DNA of 34,137 nucleotides from CAZPMO01 sp964587515. GTDB taxonomy: Bacteria > Pseudomonadota > Alphaproteobacteria > MPNO01. The notes under the pieces were generated by a model. It was not told the DNA's origin and made no database searches. It worked only from the letters and a program-made list of their open reading frames with translations. The stretch covers positions 1 to 34,137 of the forward strand of contig CAZPMO010000029.1 of assembly GCA_964587515.1 (NCBI GenBank), given 5' to 3'. Positions 8,622 to 16,396 of the stretch are shown here, one piece after another (position 1 is the first letter of the stretch; each line of letters begins with the position of its first letter). Both the position numbers and the translations under genes were made by a program.

Positions 8622-9740
8622 ATGTTAATCGGTGTGCCCAAGGAAATTAAGACCGAAGAAAATCGCGTCGGCATCACGCCGGGAACGGTGCGCGAACTCA
8701 CGCTACGCGACCACCAGGTGCTGGTCGAGACCAATGCCGGCCACGCGATCGGGCTCGACGATGTCGATTACACCGAGGCCGGATCCCAGATCGCGGCCAC
8801 GGCCGCCGACGTTTTCGCCAAGGCCGACATGATCGTAAAGGTGAAGGAGCCGCAAGCCGGGGAATGCGCGATGCTGCGCGAGGATCAGGTTCTGTTCACC
8901 TATCTTCATCTCGCGCCCGATCCCGGCCAGACAAAGGCACTGATTGAGTCCGGCGCGGTCGCGGTGGCCTATGAGACCGTCACCGATGCGCATGGTGGAC
9001 TGCCCCTGCTCGCGCCGATGAGCGAGGTTGCCGGGCGCATGGCGGTACAGGCCGGCGCCCATTGCCTTGAAATCATCAATGGCGGGCGCGGCACGCTGCT
9101 GGGCGGGGTGCCCGGCGTTCATCCCGGAAAGGTGGTGGTGATCGGCGGCGGCGTGGTCGGCACCAACGCCGTGTTCGTCGCCAACGGGCTGGGCGCGGCC
9201 GTCGCGGTAATCGACAAATCGTTGCGGCGACTGGCCGAACTCGATTTTCAGTTCCACAGCAATATCACGACGCTTTACTCGACTTCGGACACCATCGAAC
9301 GCGAGGTCAGCACCGCCGATCTGGTGATCGGCGCGGTGCTCGTGCCCGGCGCGGAAGCGCCGCGACTGGTCACCCGCGAGATCGTGAGCCGGATGCGGCG
9401 CGGTTCGGTGATCGTCGATGTCGCGATCGATCAGGGTGGCTGCTGCGAGACCAGCAAGCCGACCACCCATTCGGAGCCGACCTATGTTGTCGATGATGTG
9501 GTCCATTACTGCGTCGCGAATATGCCGGGCGCGGTGGCGCGCACCTCAACCTTCGCGCTGAACAACGCGACGTTGCCCTTTATCGTGCGGCTCGCCGACA
9601 TGGGTTACAAGGAAGCGATGCGCGAGGATCCGCACCTGCTGGCGGGGCTCAACGTGCATCATGGACGGATGACCTATCAGGCGGTCGCCGAGGCTCAGGA
9701 CCTCGATTTCATCCCGGCCGAAGAAGCAGTGGCCGGCTAG
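8622..9740 (+). CDS. ald: Alanine dehydrogenase
   Basis: This 372-residue enzyme interconverts L-alanine and pyruvate plus ammonia with NAD(H), in the cytoplasm. It begins MLIGVPKEIKTEENRVGITPG, which is diagnostic for the family, and the length is standard. The catalytic residues of known alanine dehydrogenases are both in place: His96 in TYLHLAPD and Asp270 in DVAIDQGG. The Rossmann motif VVVIGGGVVGTNAVFVANGLG lies near residue 170. The gene stands alone and is divergent from the quinone reductase gene. Its stop codon overlaps that of the convergent DUF427 gene in the four bases CTAG. Role: alanine catabolism, or nitrogen and redox balance. Confidence 0.97.
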   Translation: MLIGVPKEIKTEENRVGITPGTVRELTLRDHQVLVETNAGHAIGLDDVDYTEAGSQIAATAADVFAKADMIVKVKEPQAGECAMLREDQVLFTYLHLAPDPGQTKALIESGAVAVAYETVTDAHGGLPLLAPMSEVAGRMAVQAGAHCLEIINGGRGTLLGGVPGVHPGKVVVIGGGVVGTNAVFVANGLGAAVAVIDKSLRRLAELDFQFHSNITTLYSTSDTIEREVSTADLVIGAVLVPGAEAPRLVTREIVSRMRRGSVIVDVAIDQGGCCETSKPTTHSEPTYVVDDVVHYCVANMPGAVARTSTFALNNATLPFIVRLADMGYKEAMREDPHLLAGLNVHHGRMTYQAVAEAQDLDFIPAEEAVAG

Positions 9741-10291
9741 GCGGTCTTTTCAAGGCGCGCGGGTTCACCGGTCCCGCCACCGCCTTTGAGGCGCCATTTA
9801 TAGCGGTTCGCATAACGCTGAACGTCATAGACCTGGAACGCCTCGGCGATCCCGGATTCGGGAATGTCGGTATTTTCGGTGACATCGGCGGCGCTCAACA
9901 CCGTCGCCTCCGAATTGCGCAGCAGCCAGCACAGCGCCTCCCAGCCGGTCTTGTCGCCGCGCAGGCTGGGGCTCCGCTCGACAAGCCCCCTACCCTCGGG
10001 CGCATCGATCAACTCGACGCTGTTCCAGAACGCGACGCGGTCCCGGATGGCCTCGGCTTCCTCGTAAGGTGCGTGATATTGCCAGACACCCGCGATATTT
10101 TCGACGCCATCAACAACGATATCGGAATACTCGGCAAACCCTTTCCAGTGACAATATGTGGGTTTGGTGTCGGCGCTGGGGCGAAAATATTCCCAGTTCA
10201 CCGAGCCGACGGGAAAGTAAGGATTGCCCTCGACCAACGCGATGTCGTCGCTCTCCGCGATCGTCACGCCGTTCCACACGGCCTTGGTCAT
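9737..10291 (-). CDS. DUF427 domain protein
   Basis: This 184-residue protein belongs to the DUF427 family of small beta-rich proteins of unknown function. The family pattern is clear: KAVWNGVTIAESDD, then VEGNPYFPVGSVNWEYF and TYCHWKGFAEYSDI, then YHAPYEEAEAIRDRVAFW. The last motif recurs through the family and may form its conserved pocket. The start at ATG 10289-10291 overlaps the stop of the preceding methyltransferase gene (ATGA), so the two are translationally coupled. The C-terminal part, from about residue 120, is an extension past the core domain. At its 3' end both stop codons of this convergent pair lie in CTAG 9737-9740. Confidence 0.9.
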   Translation of the reverse strand: MTKAVWNGVTIAESDDIALVEGNPYFPVGSVNWEYFRPSADTKPTYCHWKGFAEYSDIVVDGVENIAGVWQYHAPYEEAEAIRDRVAFWNSVELIDAPEGRGLVERSPSLRGDKTGWEALCWLLRNSEATVLSAADVTENTDIPESGIAEAFQVYDVQRYANRYKWRLKGGGGTGEPARLEKTA

Positions 10292-10944
10292 GATGCGCCT
10301 TCTTGCAGCGGTTGCGAAATATCTCGCGTTTCTACAGGAAATACCGCGTTCTCGCGCTTGTAAAGCCACACCGCGGCCGGCGGCAGATTGCGAAACACCC
10401 ATCCCGAACGTCGCGCCGCCATGCCGTTTTCCTCAACCACCTCGCGTGGCAACGGCGCGGCAAGACCATAGGTGAACTGGACGAACAACCCATCGGCCGG
10501 CAGAACCGAAAGCGATTCGTCAACGATTTCACGCCGCGTCCGCTTGGGCATCGACAGAAGCGGCAATCCCGATACGATGCCGGTGACATCGTCGATTCCG
10601 TTGCGGCGAAGCAGATTGCCCAAATTTCGCGCATCACCCCGAATGACCCGAATATCGGGATAGCGCGCGCGCAGGAGCCTGCACAGCGAGGCCTCGCGTT
10701 CGATAACCACGATATCGCCGGGATCCACCGCGCTTTCCACCAACGCGCGTGTAATTACGCCGGTGCCGCCGCCGAGTTCGACCACGACGCCGGGCTTGGT
10801 AAAATTTATCTCGCTGGCGATGGCGCGCGACAATCCGCGGCTGCTGGGCGCGATGGCGCCCATGCTGCGGGGTCGCCGGAACCACAGGCGCAGAAAATTA
10901 ATCGTGTCCGATATCACGCCGCGAGGTTTGTTCCTGGTTCGCAT
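10288..10944 (-). CDS. Class I SAM-dependent methyltransferase (phospholipid methyltransferase-like)
   Basis: This protein of about 218 residues carries the SAM-binding motif VVVELGGGTGVITRALVE. It also has SMGAIAPSSRGLSRAIA, which is typical of small alphaproteobacterial methyltransferases related to the phosphatidylethanolamine N-methyltransferase PmtA. A membrane lipid substrate is therefore likely but not shown. I choose ATG 10944 (MRTRNKPRG). The sequence GGTGGG lies about 7 bases upstream, and a good -10 hexamer plus an FNR-type box lie just before it. The frame stays open to a TTG at 11004, but that start would sit inside the FNR box. ATG 10980 is another option. The gene overlaps the downstream DUF427 gene by ATGA. 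Confidence 0.82.
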   Translation of the reverse strand: MRTRNKPRGVISDTINFLRLWFRRPRSMGAIAPSSRGLSRAIASEINFTKPGVVVELGGGTGVITRALVESAVDPGDIVVIEREASLCRLLRARYPDIRVIRGDARNLGNLLRRNGIDDVTGIVSGLPLLSMPKRTRREIVDESLSVLPADGLFVQFTYGLAAPLPREVVEENGMAARRSGWVFRNLPPAAVWLYKRENAVFPVETRDISQPLQEGAS

Positions 10945-10971
10945 TACCGTCCCACCCATACCCATTAGATG

Positions 10972-10977
10972 ATTATC
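10972..10977 (-). promoter_or_regulatory. Predicted -10 element for the methyltransferase-DUF427 operon
   Basis: On the minus strand this reads GATAAT, one base from the TATAAT consensus. Transcription would begin near 10965. That is about 45 bases from the centre of the FNR-type box and about 20 bases before ATG 10944, roughly the geometry of an activator-dependent class II promoter. Confidence 0.4.
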
Positions 10978-11003
10978 CATTTCCCAAAACACAAGGTGCA
11001 GCA

Positions 11004-11017
11004 TTGCCCTGGATCAA
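11004..11017 (-). promoter_or_regulatory. FNR/FixK-type box
   Basis: The plus strand reads TTGCCCTGGATCAA, which matches the FNR/Crp-family pattern TTGAT-N4-ATCAA at 12 of 14 positions, counting the N4 as free. It lies 60 bases upstream of the chosen methyltransferase start and is followed by a good -10 hexamer. This suggests control by oxygen through an FNR or FixK homologue encoded elsewhere. Confidence 0.45.
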
Positions 11018-11036
11018 GACCGCATGATGACCAAAT

Positions 11037-12014
11037 TTAGGCCGAATCATGACCATCGGTCTTTGCGATTCGCGCCAGTAACGCCCGCGCGGCTTCGGCT
11101 GCCGCGTCTACGCTCAGCCCCTCCATCAGCGTTCGCTCGTCGCGATGATCAAATCCCGGCCCGTTTACCAGCTCGTCGTAGGACTGGCTGGTGCGCACAA
11201 ACGCCGCATTCGGCCCCCAGGGCGCATAACGGCGTTCGGGCGAGGGTCCAAACAGACCGAGGGTCGGCGCGCCGGACGCGGCGGCGAGGTGCATCAAACC
11301 GGAATCGTTGCCAACGAACAAACTTGCGCGGCAAAGGCAGCCAAAGGCGACCGGCAGGCTCTCGCCGAACAAATCGATCAGTCTATCGGACGGCAGAGTG
11401 TCAATCAGGGGTAGCGCGCGCGGACGCTCCGAGAGAGCGCCCATCACCATGACCAACGCGCCCGGCAGAACGCCGTCGGGCGCGGTCAGTGTCTCGACCA
11501 GCGCGCCGAAATTCGCCGCCGGCCATTCCTTCGCGCCCCAGTTGGCGGTCGGCCCGATGGCGAGAACCGGCCGGCCGGCGGGGACCAGCTCGCGCGCGCG
11601 CGCGTCGTCCCGATCCGCAATCCAGATACGAGGGGACGGCGGCGGGTCGAGCGACAACACCCTCGCGTCTTCCTCGACCCGGTGCCGATCGGGCAGGCTC
11701 TCGCGCTTCACATGACGTTGCCCGGCCGATACCAGCCAGGCGAAACCGGACCGCCGGAGATCGACCACCATGTCCCAGCGATGGCGCGCGCACGCCAGCC
11801 ACAAGCCGATCCAGTGCAATTTCCACGGGCGCTTTTCGATCACCAGCACACGGTCGATGCGCGGCGCGGCGGCGAACAGCGGCGCGGCCGGCGCACCGCA
11901 AGCCACGGTGAAGCGCGCGCTCGGATATTGCGCGACGAGATGGGCCAGCAAACCGGACGACAGCACCGCGTCGCCGATCCGTGTGCTGGTGATAAATAGA
12001 ATTCGCTGCGCCAT
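11037..12014 (-). CDS. Glycosyltransferase family 9 (heptosyltransferase-like)
   Basis: This 325-residue protein is a GT-B-fold, family 9 glycosyltransferase of the kind that adds heptose to the lipopolysaccharide core. The N-terminus RILFITSTRIGDAVLSSGLLAHL is the family's acceptor-side signature. The mid-region GPTANWGAKEWPAANFGALVE and the donor-site stretch VGNDSGLMHLAAASGAPTLGLFGPS near residue 235 are strongly conserved in heptosyltransferases. The protein acts on the cytoplasmic face of the inner membrane in this family. It has no lipopolysaccharide gene neighbours here, so the exact sugar and acceptor are unknown. It is divergent from the dehydrogenase gene at 12104. Confidence 0.9.
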   Translation of the reverse strand: MAQRILFITSTRIGDAVLSSGLLAHLVAQYPSARFTVACGAPAAPLFAAAPRIDRVLVIEKRPWKLHWIGLWLACARHRWDMVVDLRRSGFAWLVSAGQRHVKRESLPDRHRVEEDARVLSLDPPPSPRIWIADRDDARARELVPAGRPVLAIGPTANWGAKEWPAANFGALVETLTAPDGVLPGALVMVMGALSERPRALPLIDTLPSDRLIDLFGESLPVAFGCLCRASLFVGNDSGLMHLAAASGAPTLGLFGPSPERRYAPWGPNAAFVRTSQSYDELVNGPGFDHRDERTLMEGLSVDAAAEAARALLARIAKTDGHDSA

Positions 12015-12103
12015 TGGTTCCCGGGTTCTTCCGGCCTATGTTCCGGGCTACTCAATAATCCCGATGGAATATTTCCTCAACCGCCACCGGAGAGTTGGAT
12101 AAT

Positions 12104-13015
12104 ATGGGCAATCCCACGCAAAGGGTCGGTTTTGTCGGCATCGGGACCATGGGCGTCCCAATGGCGCGCCAAATAGCGGCCGCCGGGTTCGATCTTACGG
12201 TTCACGACGCCGTCGCGGCCAACGCCGCGAGCTTCGCCGAGGAAACCGGCTGCGCCGCCGCGGGAACCGCGCGCGCGGTCGCCGCGGCTTCCGACGTGGT
12301 GATCACCATGCTGCCCACCAGCGCCGATGTGCGCGCCGTCGCGCTGGACGCCGATGGTCTCGCCGAGGGTTTCTCGGAGGGCGACGTGCTGATCGACATG
12401 GGGTCGTCCGAGCCGTCGGGCACCGCGCAACTTGCCGCCGAGCTTGGCGATCGCGGCATCGCGATGATCGACGCGCCGGTCTCGGGCGGCCGCGCGAAGG
12501 CCATCGACGGGTCGCTGACGCTGATGGTCGGCGGCGATAACGCTGTGATCGATCGTTGCGCCGATGTGCTTGCCGCGATGGGCGAAAAGGTTTTTCGCAC
12601 CGGCGCGGCCGGATCGGGCCACGCGGTGAAGGCGATCAACAATCTGCTCAACGCGGTCGGGCTGCTGGCCGGCGGCGAGGCGTTGCTGATCGGCAAGCGC
12701 TTCGGGCTCGACCCCAACGTGGTCGTCGATGTTGTCGATGCGTCGACCGGCATGAATCACGCCATCCGCCATAAATTCCGTCAGCGCGTCTTTTCGCGCA
12801 GCTTCGATGCCGGGTTCGGGCTCGACCTCATGGTGAAGGACCTCGATACGGCGATGGGCATGGCGCGCGAAACCAGGACGCCGGCGCCGTTCTCCGCCCA
12901 GTGCCGCGAGATGTGGGCGGCGGCGCAGCTCAACCTCGGCCCGGGCGCGGAACATACCGAGCTGGTGCGCTGGCTCGAAATGATTTCCGGGGCCGAGCTT
13001 CATGGGGACGGCTGA
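12104..13015 (+). CDS. 3-hydroxyisobutyrate dehydrogenase family NAD(P)-dependent oxidoreductase
   Basis: This 303-residue beta-hydroxyacid dehydrogenase has the N-terminal Rossmann motif GFVGIGTMGVPMARQI. The substrate-binding stretch is DAPVSGGRAKAIDGSLTLMVGG. The catalytic lysine is at about residue 176 in GHAVKAINNLLN, and a later signature is DLMVKDLDTAMG. Family members oxidise 3-hydroxyisobutyrate, tartronate semialdehyde or similar acids. I use ATG 12104, with GGAG 11 bases upstream; a TTG nine bases earlier is in frame but sits too close to that ribosome site. It is followed after 6 bases by a DMT transporter and then by a dioxygenase, probably one operon. Which hydroxyacid is oxidised cannot be told. 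Confidence 0.9.
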   Translation: MGNPTQRVGFVGIGTMGVPMARQIAAAGFDLTVHDAVAANAASFAEETGCAAAGTARAVAAASDVVITMLPTSADVRAVALDADGLAEGFSEGDVLIDMGSSEPSGTAQLAAELGDRGIAMIDAPVSGGRAKAIDGSLTLMVGGDNAVIDRCADVLAAMGEKVFRTGAAGSGHAVKAINNLLNAVGLLAGGEALLIGKRFGLDPNVVVDVVDASTGMNHAIRHKFRQRVFSRSFDAGFGLDLMVKDLDTAMGMARETRTPAPFSAQCREMWAAAQLNLGPGAEHTELVRWLEMISGAELHGDG

Positions 13016-13021
13016 CGCGGC

Positions 13022-13915
13022 GTGACACCTCCCACCGCCCTATACAGCCCGAAACTCAACAATATTCACGGTATATTGTGGATGCTGGCGGCGGTGACGC
13101 TGCTGACCGCCATGTTCGCGATACTCAAGCAGATGACATACGAGCTGCCGATATTCGTGGTCGCGATCATGCGCACCTTCATCTCGCTGATGTTCTTCAC
13201 GCCCTGGCTTATGCGGGTCGGCGTCCAGGGCATCAAGACGAACCGCATGAAAACCCATTTCGTGCGCACGGTCTTCGGCGTCACGTCGTTCGCCGGCGTG
13301 ATGTACGCGCTCAGCAAGCTTCTGCTGGCCGACACCATGGTGCTGTCCTTCACCTCGCCCTTCTGGACGATCATCATTTCGGCGCTGGTGCTGGGTGAGG
13401 TGATCCGCCGCCACCGCACCGTCGCGACCATCGTCGGCTTCATCGGCGTGGTGATGATCGTCAAACCGCAGGGCGGCATCGATCCGGCGATGCTGGTGGC
13501 GCTTGGCGCCGCGGCCCTGACAAGCGGCGCAATGATCTCCATGAAATCGCTGTCGAGGACCGAGCCGCCGAGCCGCATCGTGTTCTATTTCTTTGTATAC
13601 GGCACGCTGATCCTGCTGATCCCGGCGGCCTTGACCTGGGTCACGCCGAACCTCGTCCAGCTCGGCTGGCTGGTGCTGGCGGGATTTCTCGGCGCCATCG
13701 GCCAGGAATTCCTGGCGCGCGCCTATTCGGCCGCCGATGTCACATTGGTGGCGCCGTTCGACTTCGCGCGCCTGCCGGTCGCCGCTTTGTTCGGGTTCGT
13801 TTTCTTCGCCGAACTGCCCGACGCCTGGTCCGGCGTTGGGGCACTGATTATCATCGGCTCCGCCCTTTATCTCGCGCGGCGCGAGTCGCAGGACCGCAAG
13901 GCGAAAATCGAGTAG
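13022..13915 (+). CDS. DMT superfamily (EamA) transporter
   Basis: This 297-residue inner-membrane protein has about ten hydrophobic helices and the two-repeat EamA architecture. The first helix begins ILWMLAAVTLLTAMFAILKQM, and the second repeat begins around LVALGAAALTSGAMISMKSL. Such proteins export or import small metabolites. The GTG at 13022 is chosen because it leaves a normal short cytoplasmic N-terminus; the first ATG would cut into helix 1. It lies 6 bases after the dehydrogenase gene and 9 bases before the dioxygenase gene. The substrate may therefore be a product or precursor of those enzymes, which is inference. Confidence 0.9.
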   Translation: MTPPTALYSPKLNNIHGILWMLAAVTLLTAMFAILKQMTYELPIFVVAIMRTFISLMFFTPWLMRVGVQGIKTNRMKTHFVRTVFGVTSFAGVMYALSKLLLADTMVLSFTSPFWTIIISALVLGEVIRRHRTVATIVGFIGVVMIVKPQGGIDPAMLVALGAAALTSGAMISMKSLSRTEPPSRIVFYFFVYGTLILLIPAALTWVTPNLVQLGWLVLAGFLGAIGQEFLARAYSAADVTLVAPFDFARLPVAALFGFVFFAELPDAWSGVGALIIIGSALYLARRESQDRKAKIE

Positions 13916-13924
13916 AATATCTCC

Positions 13925-14779
13925 ATGGGCACCGAAACCATCACCGTCCGGCCCGTCACCAGCGCGATCGGCGCGGAAATCGAGGGCGTCGATCTGTCGC
14001 GCGCGCTCGATAACCGGACGGCCGACGAGATTCACCGCGCCTTCCTCGACCATCAGGTGATCTTCTTCCGCGACCAGCACATCACGCCCGAAGACCAGAA
14101 GGAATTCGCGGCGCGCTTTGGACCGCTCAACATCCATCCCTTCGTCGCGCACATGCCGGGCCATCCTGAAATCCTCGAAGTGCTGAAGGATGTGGACGAC
14201 GAACAGAATTTCGGCGGGTTGTGGCACATCGACCTCACCTTCCTCGAAGAACCGCCGCTGGGCTCGGTGCTCTATGCCAGGGAACTGCCGCCGACCGGCG
14301 GCGATACGCTGTGGGCCAATTTGTATACGGCCTATGAAACTCTGTCGGACGGCATGAAGCGAATGATCGACGGGCTGGTCGGCATTCACAGCGCGGTTCG
14401 GGTCTATGGGCCGGAAGACGAGACGGACTATCGCAACCGCAAGACCTCGATGGATCTCGACCAGACCGAGGAAGCGCTGGAGGAAGTCGAACATCCGGTC
14501 GTGCGCACCCATCCCGAAACCGGCCGCAAATGCCTGTTTCTGGGCGGCGGCCACTATCTCCGGCGGTTCAAGGACATGACGGAGGCGGAGAGCGCGCCGC
14601 TTTTGAACTACCTCAACGCCCACGCGGTGCGGCCCGAATTCACCTGCCGGTTTCGCTGGGAAAAGGATTCGATCGCATTCTGGGACAATCGCTGCACCCA
14701 GCATTTCGCGCTCAACGATTATGCCGGACACCGCCGTCTGATGCATCGGGTCACGATCGACGGCGACCGGCCTGTCTGA
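13925..14779 (+). CDS. TauD/TfdA family Fe(II)/2-oxoglutarate dioxygenase
   Basis: This 284-residue cytoplasmic dioxygenase would couple 2-oxoglutarate decarboxylation to hydroxylation of a sulfonate, phenoxyacid or related substrate. The iron triad is visible: His101 and Asp103 in WHIDLTF, and His260 in TQHFALNDY. A later Arg in HRRLMHRVTI is the usual 2-oxoglutarate carboxylate ligand. The length equals TauD. It is the third gene of the dehydrogenase-transporter-dioxygenase run. No sulfonate ABC transporter is nearby, so taurine is not specifically supported. Its stop lies only 5 bases from the stop of the convergent Sco gene. Confidence 0.94.
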   Translation: MGTETITVRPVTSAIGAEIEGVDLSRALDNRTADEIHRAFLDHQVIFFRDQHITPEDQKEFAARFGPLNIHPFVAHMPGHPEILEVLKDVDDEQNFGGLWHIDLTFLEEPPLGSVLYARELPPTGGDTLWANLYTAYETLSDGMKRMIDGLVGIHSAVRVYGPEDETDYRNRKTSMDLDQTEEALEEVEHPVVRTHPETGRKCLFLGGGHYLRRFKDMTEAESAPLLNYLNAHAVRPEFTCRFRWEKDSIAFWDNRCTQHFALNDYAGHRRLMHRVTIDGDRPV

Positions 14780-14784
14780 TCGAG

Positions 14785-15357
14785 TTATCCGCGCGACAAA
14801 TAAGGTCTTATGATTTTCGCCATCCCCTCGGCATCGAGGAAGGGCGGCACCAGCGTCGCGAACCCGCCATCGGGTTTCATCAGGAAAATATAGGTGCCAT
14901 GGGCGTAGACGGGATTTTTGTCGCCCGGCTCGCTCGATCGTTTGGTGTGGACGTTATAGGCCTTGGCCACGGCGCGGAGTTCCGCCGCCGATCCGGTCAA
15001 TCCGATCAGCTTCGGGTGCAGCCTGGGCACGGCCGCGGCCAGCGCCGCGACGGTGTCGCGCGCGGGATCGACGGTGATCAGGATCGGCTGCACCTGCGCC
15101 GCGCCGGACCCGAGCTGGTCGAGCGCCGCGACCATGCGGCGAATCCCGAGCGGGCACATGGCGCGGCAATTCGCATAGCCGAAATAGACCAGCATAAACC
15201 GGCCGCGAAACTCCTTGTCGGTGCGCCGCTGACCGGTGTGGTCGACCAGCGAGAACGGACCACCGAACTTGAACGAGAGCGGCGACGCGTGATCATGCGC
15301 TCCGGCGGCGCCAGACAAGCAGACGACGAGCGCGGCAATCTCTGCCAGGGTTTTCAC
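14785..15357 (-). CDS. SCO1/SenC/PrrC family copper-delivery protein
   Basis: This 190-residue thioredoxin-fold protein is of the Sco type, which inserts copper into the CuA site of cytochrome oxidase or acts in thiol/copper homeostasis in the periplasm. The N-terminus LAEIAALVVCLSGAAGAHDHA is a cleavable export signal, ending in a small His-rich stretch. The copper-binding CxxxC is Cys64-Cys68 in GYANCRAMCP, and the third ligand His153 is in VYAHGTYIF. All three ligands are present, so it should bind copper. It is the last gene of the MsrP block, 10 bases after the preceding gene. That context suggests a role in periplasmic copper or redox stress rather than oxidase assembly alone. Confidence 0.93.
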   Translation of the reverse strand: MKTLAEIAALVVCLSGAAGAHDHASPLSFKFGGPFSLVDHTGQRRTDKEFRGRFMLVYFGYANCRAMCPLGIRRMVAALDQLGSGAAQVQPILITVDPARDTVAALAAAVPRLHPKLIGLTGSAAELRAVAKAYNVHTKRSSEPGDKNPVYAHGTYIFLMKPDGGFATLVPPFLDAEGMAKIIRPYLSRG

Positions 15358-15367
15358 CAGCCGGGCC

Positions 15368-15904
15368 CTAATTCTTGCTGAAATAGTCCTTGTCGGCGGC
15401 GCGGCCGAGGCCCAGCTTTCCTTCCTTGTCGATCAGCGCATTGACGCGCGGATCGTTTTCGAACCAGCGGCGCGCTTCCTTGCCGCCGGATGCGAAGCCG
15501 AACTTTTTCGCCCATTTCGGGGTGAATCGGTTGGCGCGGCGCCACTTGCCCTTGGGCGCTTCCCGCACGAACTGGAGCGCGAAGACACGATAGCCCCTAT
15601 TGGTCGAGAACAGCCCGTCGGCTATCACCTGCTTGGCGCAGAAATCGATCAACTCGGCGGCCGCGCCGGCGAACGGCACGACGTTCTTGAAGGGCAGAAT
15701 CAGCTTTCCCTTGCCGTCGAGCAGACCGAGCTGGCGCTTGCCGCCGCCGCAATTGGCCGGGCAATCGCCGGTAAGCTCGCACATCACATCGACCACCTTG
15801 GCCTCGAATCGCGTGGTTTTTTCGTTGGGCAGGCCCCATTTGTCGGCGGTCTGCGCGGGTGTCGCGGCGACCAGGGCGATCACGAAAATCATTGCGGCTT
15901 TCAT
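15368..15904 (-). CDS. Exported small cysteine protein of unknown function (MsrP block)
   Basis: I do not recognise a named family. The 178-residue protein starts at ATG 15904, with GGGAAG 7 bases upstream, and begins MKAAMIFVIALVAATPAQTA, a cleavable signal. The mature start has a notable cysteine cluster, VVDVMCELTGDCPANCGGGKRQLGLLDG, followed by a further Cys in DFCAKQVI. The pattern (Cys after VVD, two more Cys, then Gly-rich and GLLDGKG) parallels the neighbouring exported protein at 15909-16328, so the two may be distant paralogues. The C-terminal half is Lys/Arg-rich. It lies 4 bases after that neighbour and 10 bases before the Sco gene, clearly in one operon. Confidence 0.8.
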   Translation of the reverse strand: MKAAMIFVIALVAATPAQTADKWGLPNEKTTRFEAKVVDVMCELTGDCPANCGGGKRQLGLLDGKGKLILPFKNVVPFAGAAAELIDFCAKQVIADGLFSTNRGYRVFALQFVREAPKGKWRRANRFTPKWAKKFGFASGGKEARRWFENDPRVNALIDKEGKLGLGRAADKDYFSKN

Positions 15905-15908
15905 GGCG

Positions 15909-16328
15909 TTACTTCCCGAACGGCTGGATACCGTTCTCGTCATGGGTATGGTTGACGATGCCGGCATCGTCGATCACCCGGCTGACCAGCAGATAATTCA
16001 TGCCATCGCGCCGGTAGAGATCGCCGTCGACGGTGACTTTGTGGGTCTGGATGCGAAGCACCGCCGGGTTGGCGACGCTGGTCGTGTCCTGCTCCATTTT
16101 CAGCACCATGTAGACAACGCCGTCCTTGTCGACGATGCCGACCGGAATGCCGCCGGCGGCGCACCACAGCGCACATTGATGATGGGCCGTACCTTCCGGG
16201 TACATGATCTGGGTGATATAGCACCAGCTATCGATCACCTCGCCAGTGACCGTGACCCGCTTGGCCGTCGCGGCCGCGGGTCCCACGATCATCAGACACA
16301 GCAGCAGCGTCGTTGCGAAACGCCTCAT
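15909..16328 (-). CDS. Exported small cysteine/histidine protein of unknown function (MsrP block)
   Basis: This 139-residue exported protein begins MRRFATTLLLCLMIVGPAAATA, a signal peptide. I use ATG 16328 with GGAGG 5 bases upstream; a GTG one codon earlier is too close to that site. The mature part opens with VTVTGEVIDSWCYITQIM, followed by HHQCALWCAAGGIPVGIVD. This gives three cysteines and a His-His pair within about 30 residues, a plausible metal or heme-like site. The beta-rich pattern afterwards (VGIVDKDGVVYMVLKM and KVTVDGDLYRRDGMNYLLV) suggests an OB-like small barrel. Function unknown. It lies 68 bases after msrP and 4 bases before its probable paralogue. Confidence 0.8.
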   Translation of the reverse strand: MRRFATTLLLCLMIVGPAAATAKRVTVTGEVIDSWCYITQIMYPEGTAHHQCALWCAAGGIPVGIVDKDGVVYMVLKMEQDTTSVANPAVLRIQTHKVTVDGDLYRRDGMNYLLVSRVIDDAGIVNHTHDENGIQPFGK

Positions 16329-16396
16329 CACATCCTCCCTTTCGTCCGAATCATAACGCTGGCTTCAATCACCGGTTATTCACGTTGCCGTGCCCG

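Noticed and set aside
13040..14746. 568-codon minus-strand frame antisense to the transporter and dioxygenase
   Set aside because: The sense-strand genes have clear membrane helices and iron-binding residues. The antisense product is low-complexity and charged.
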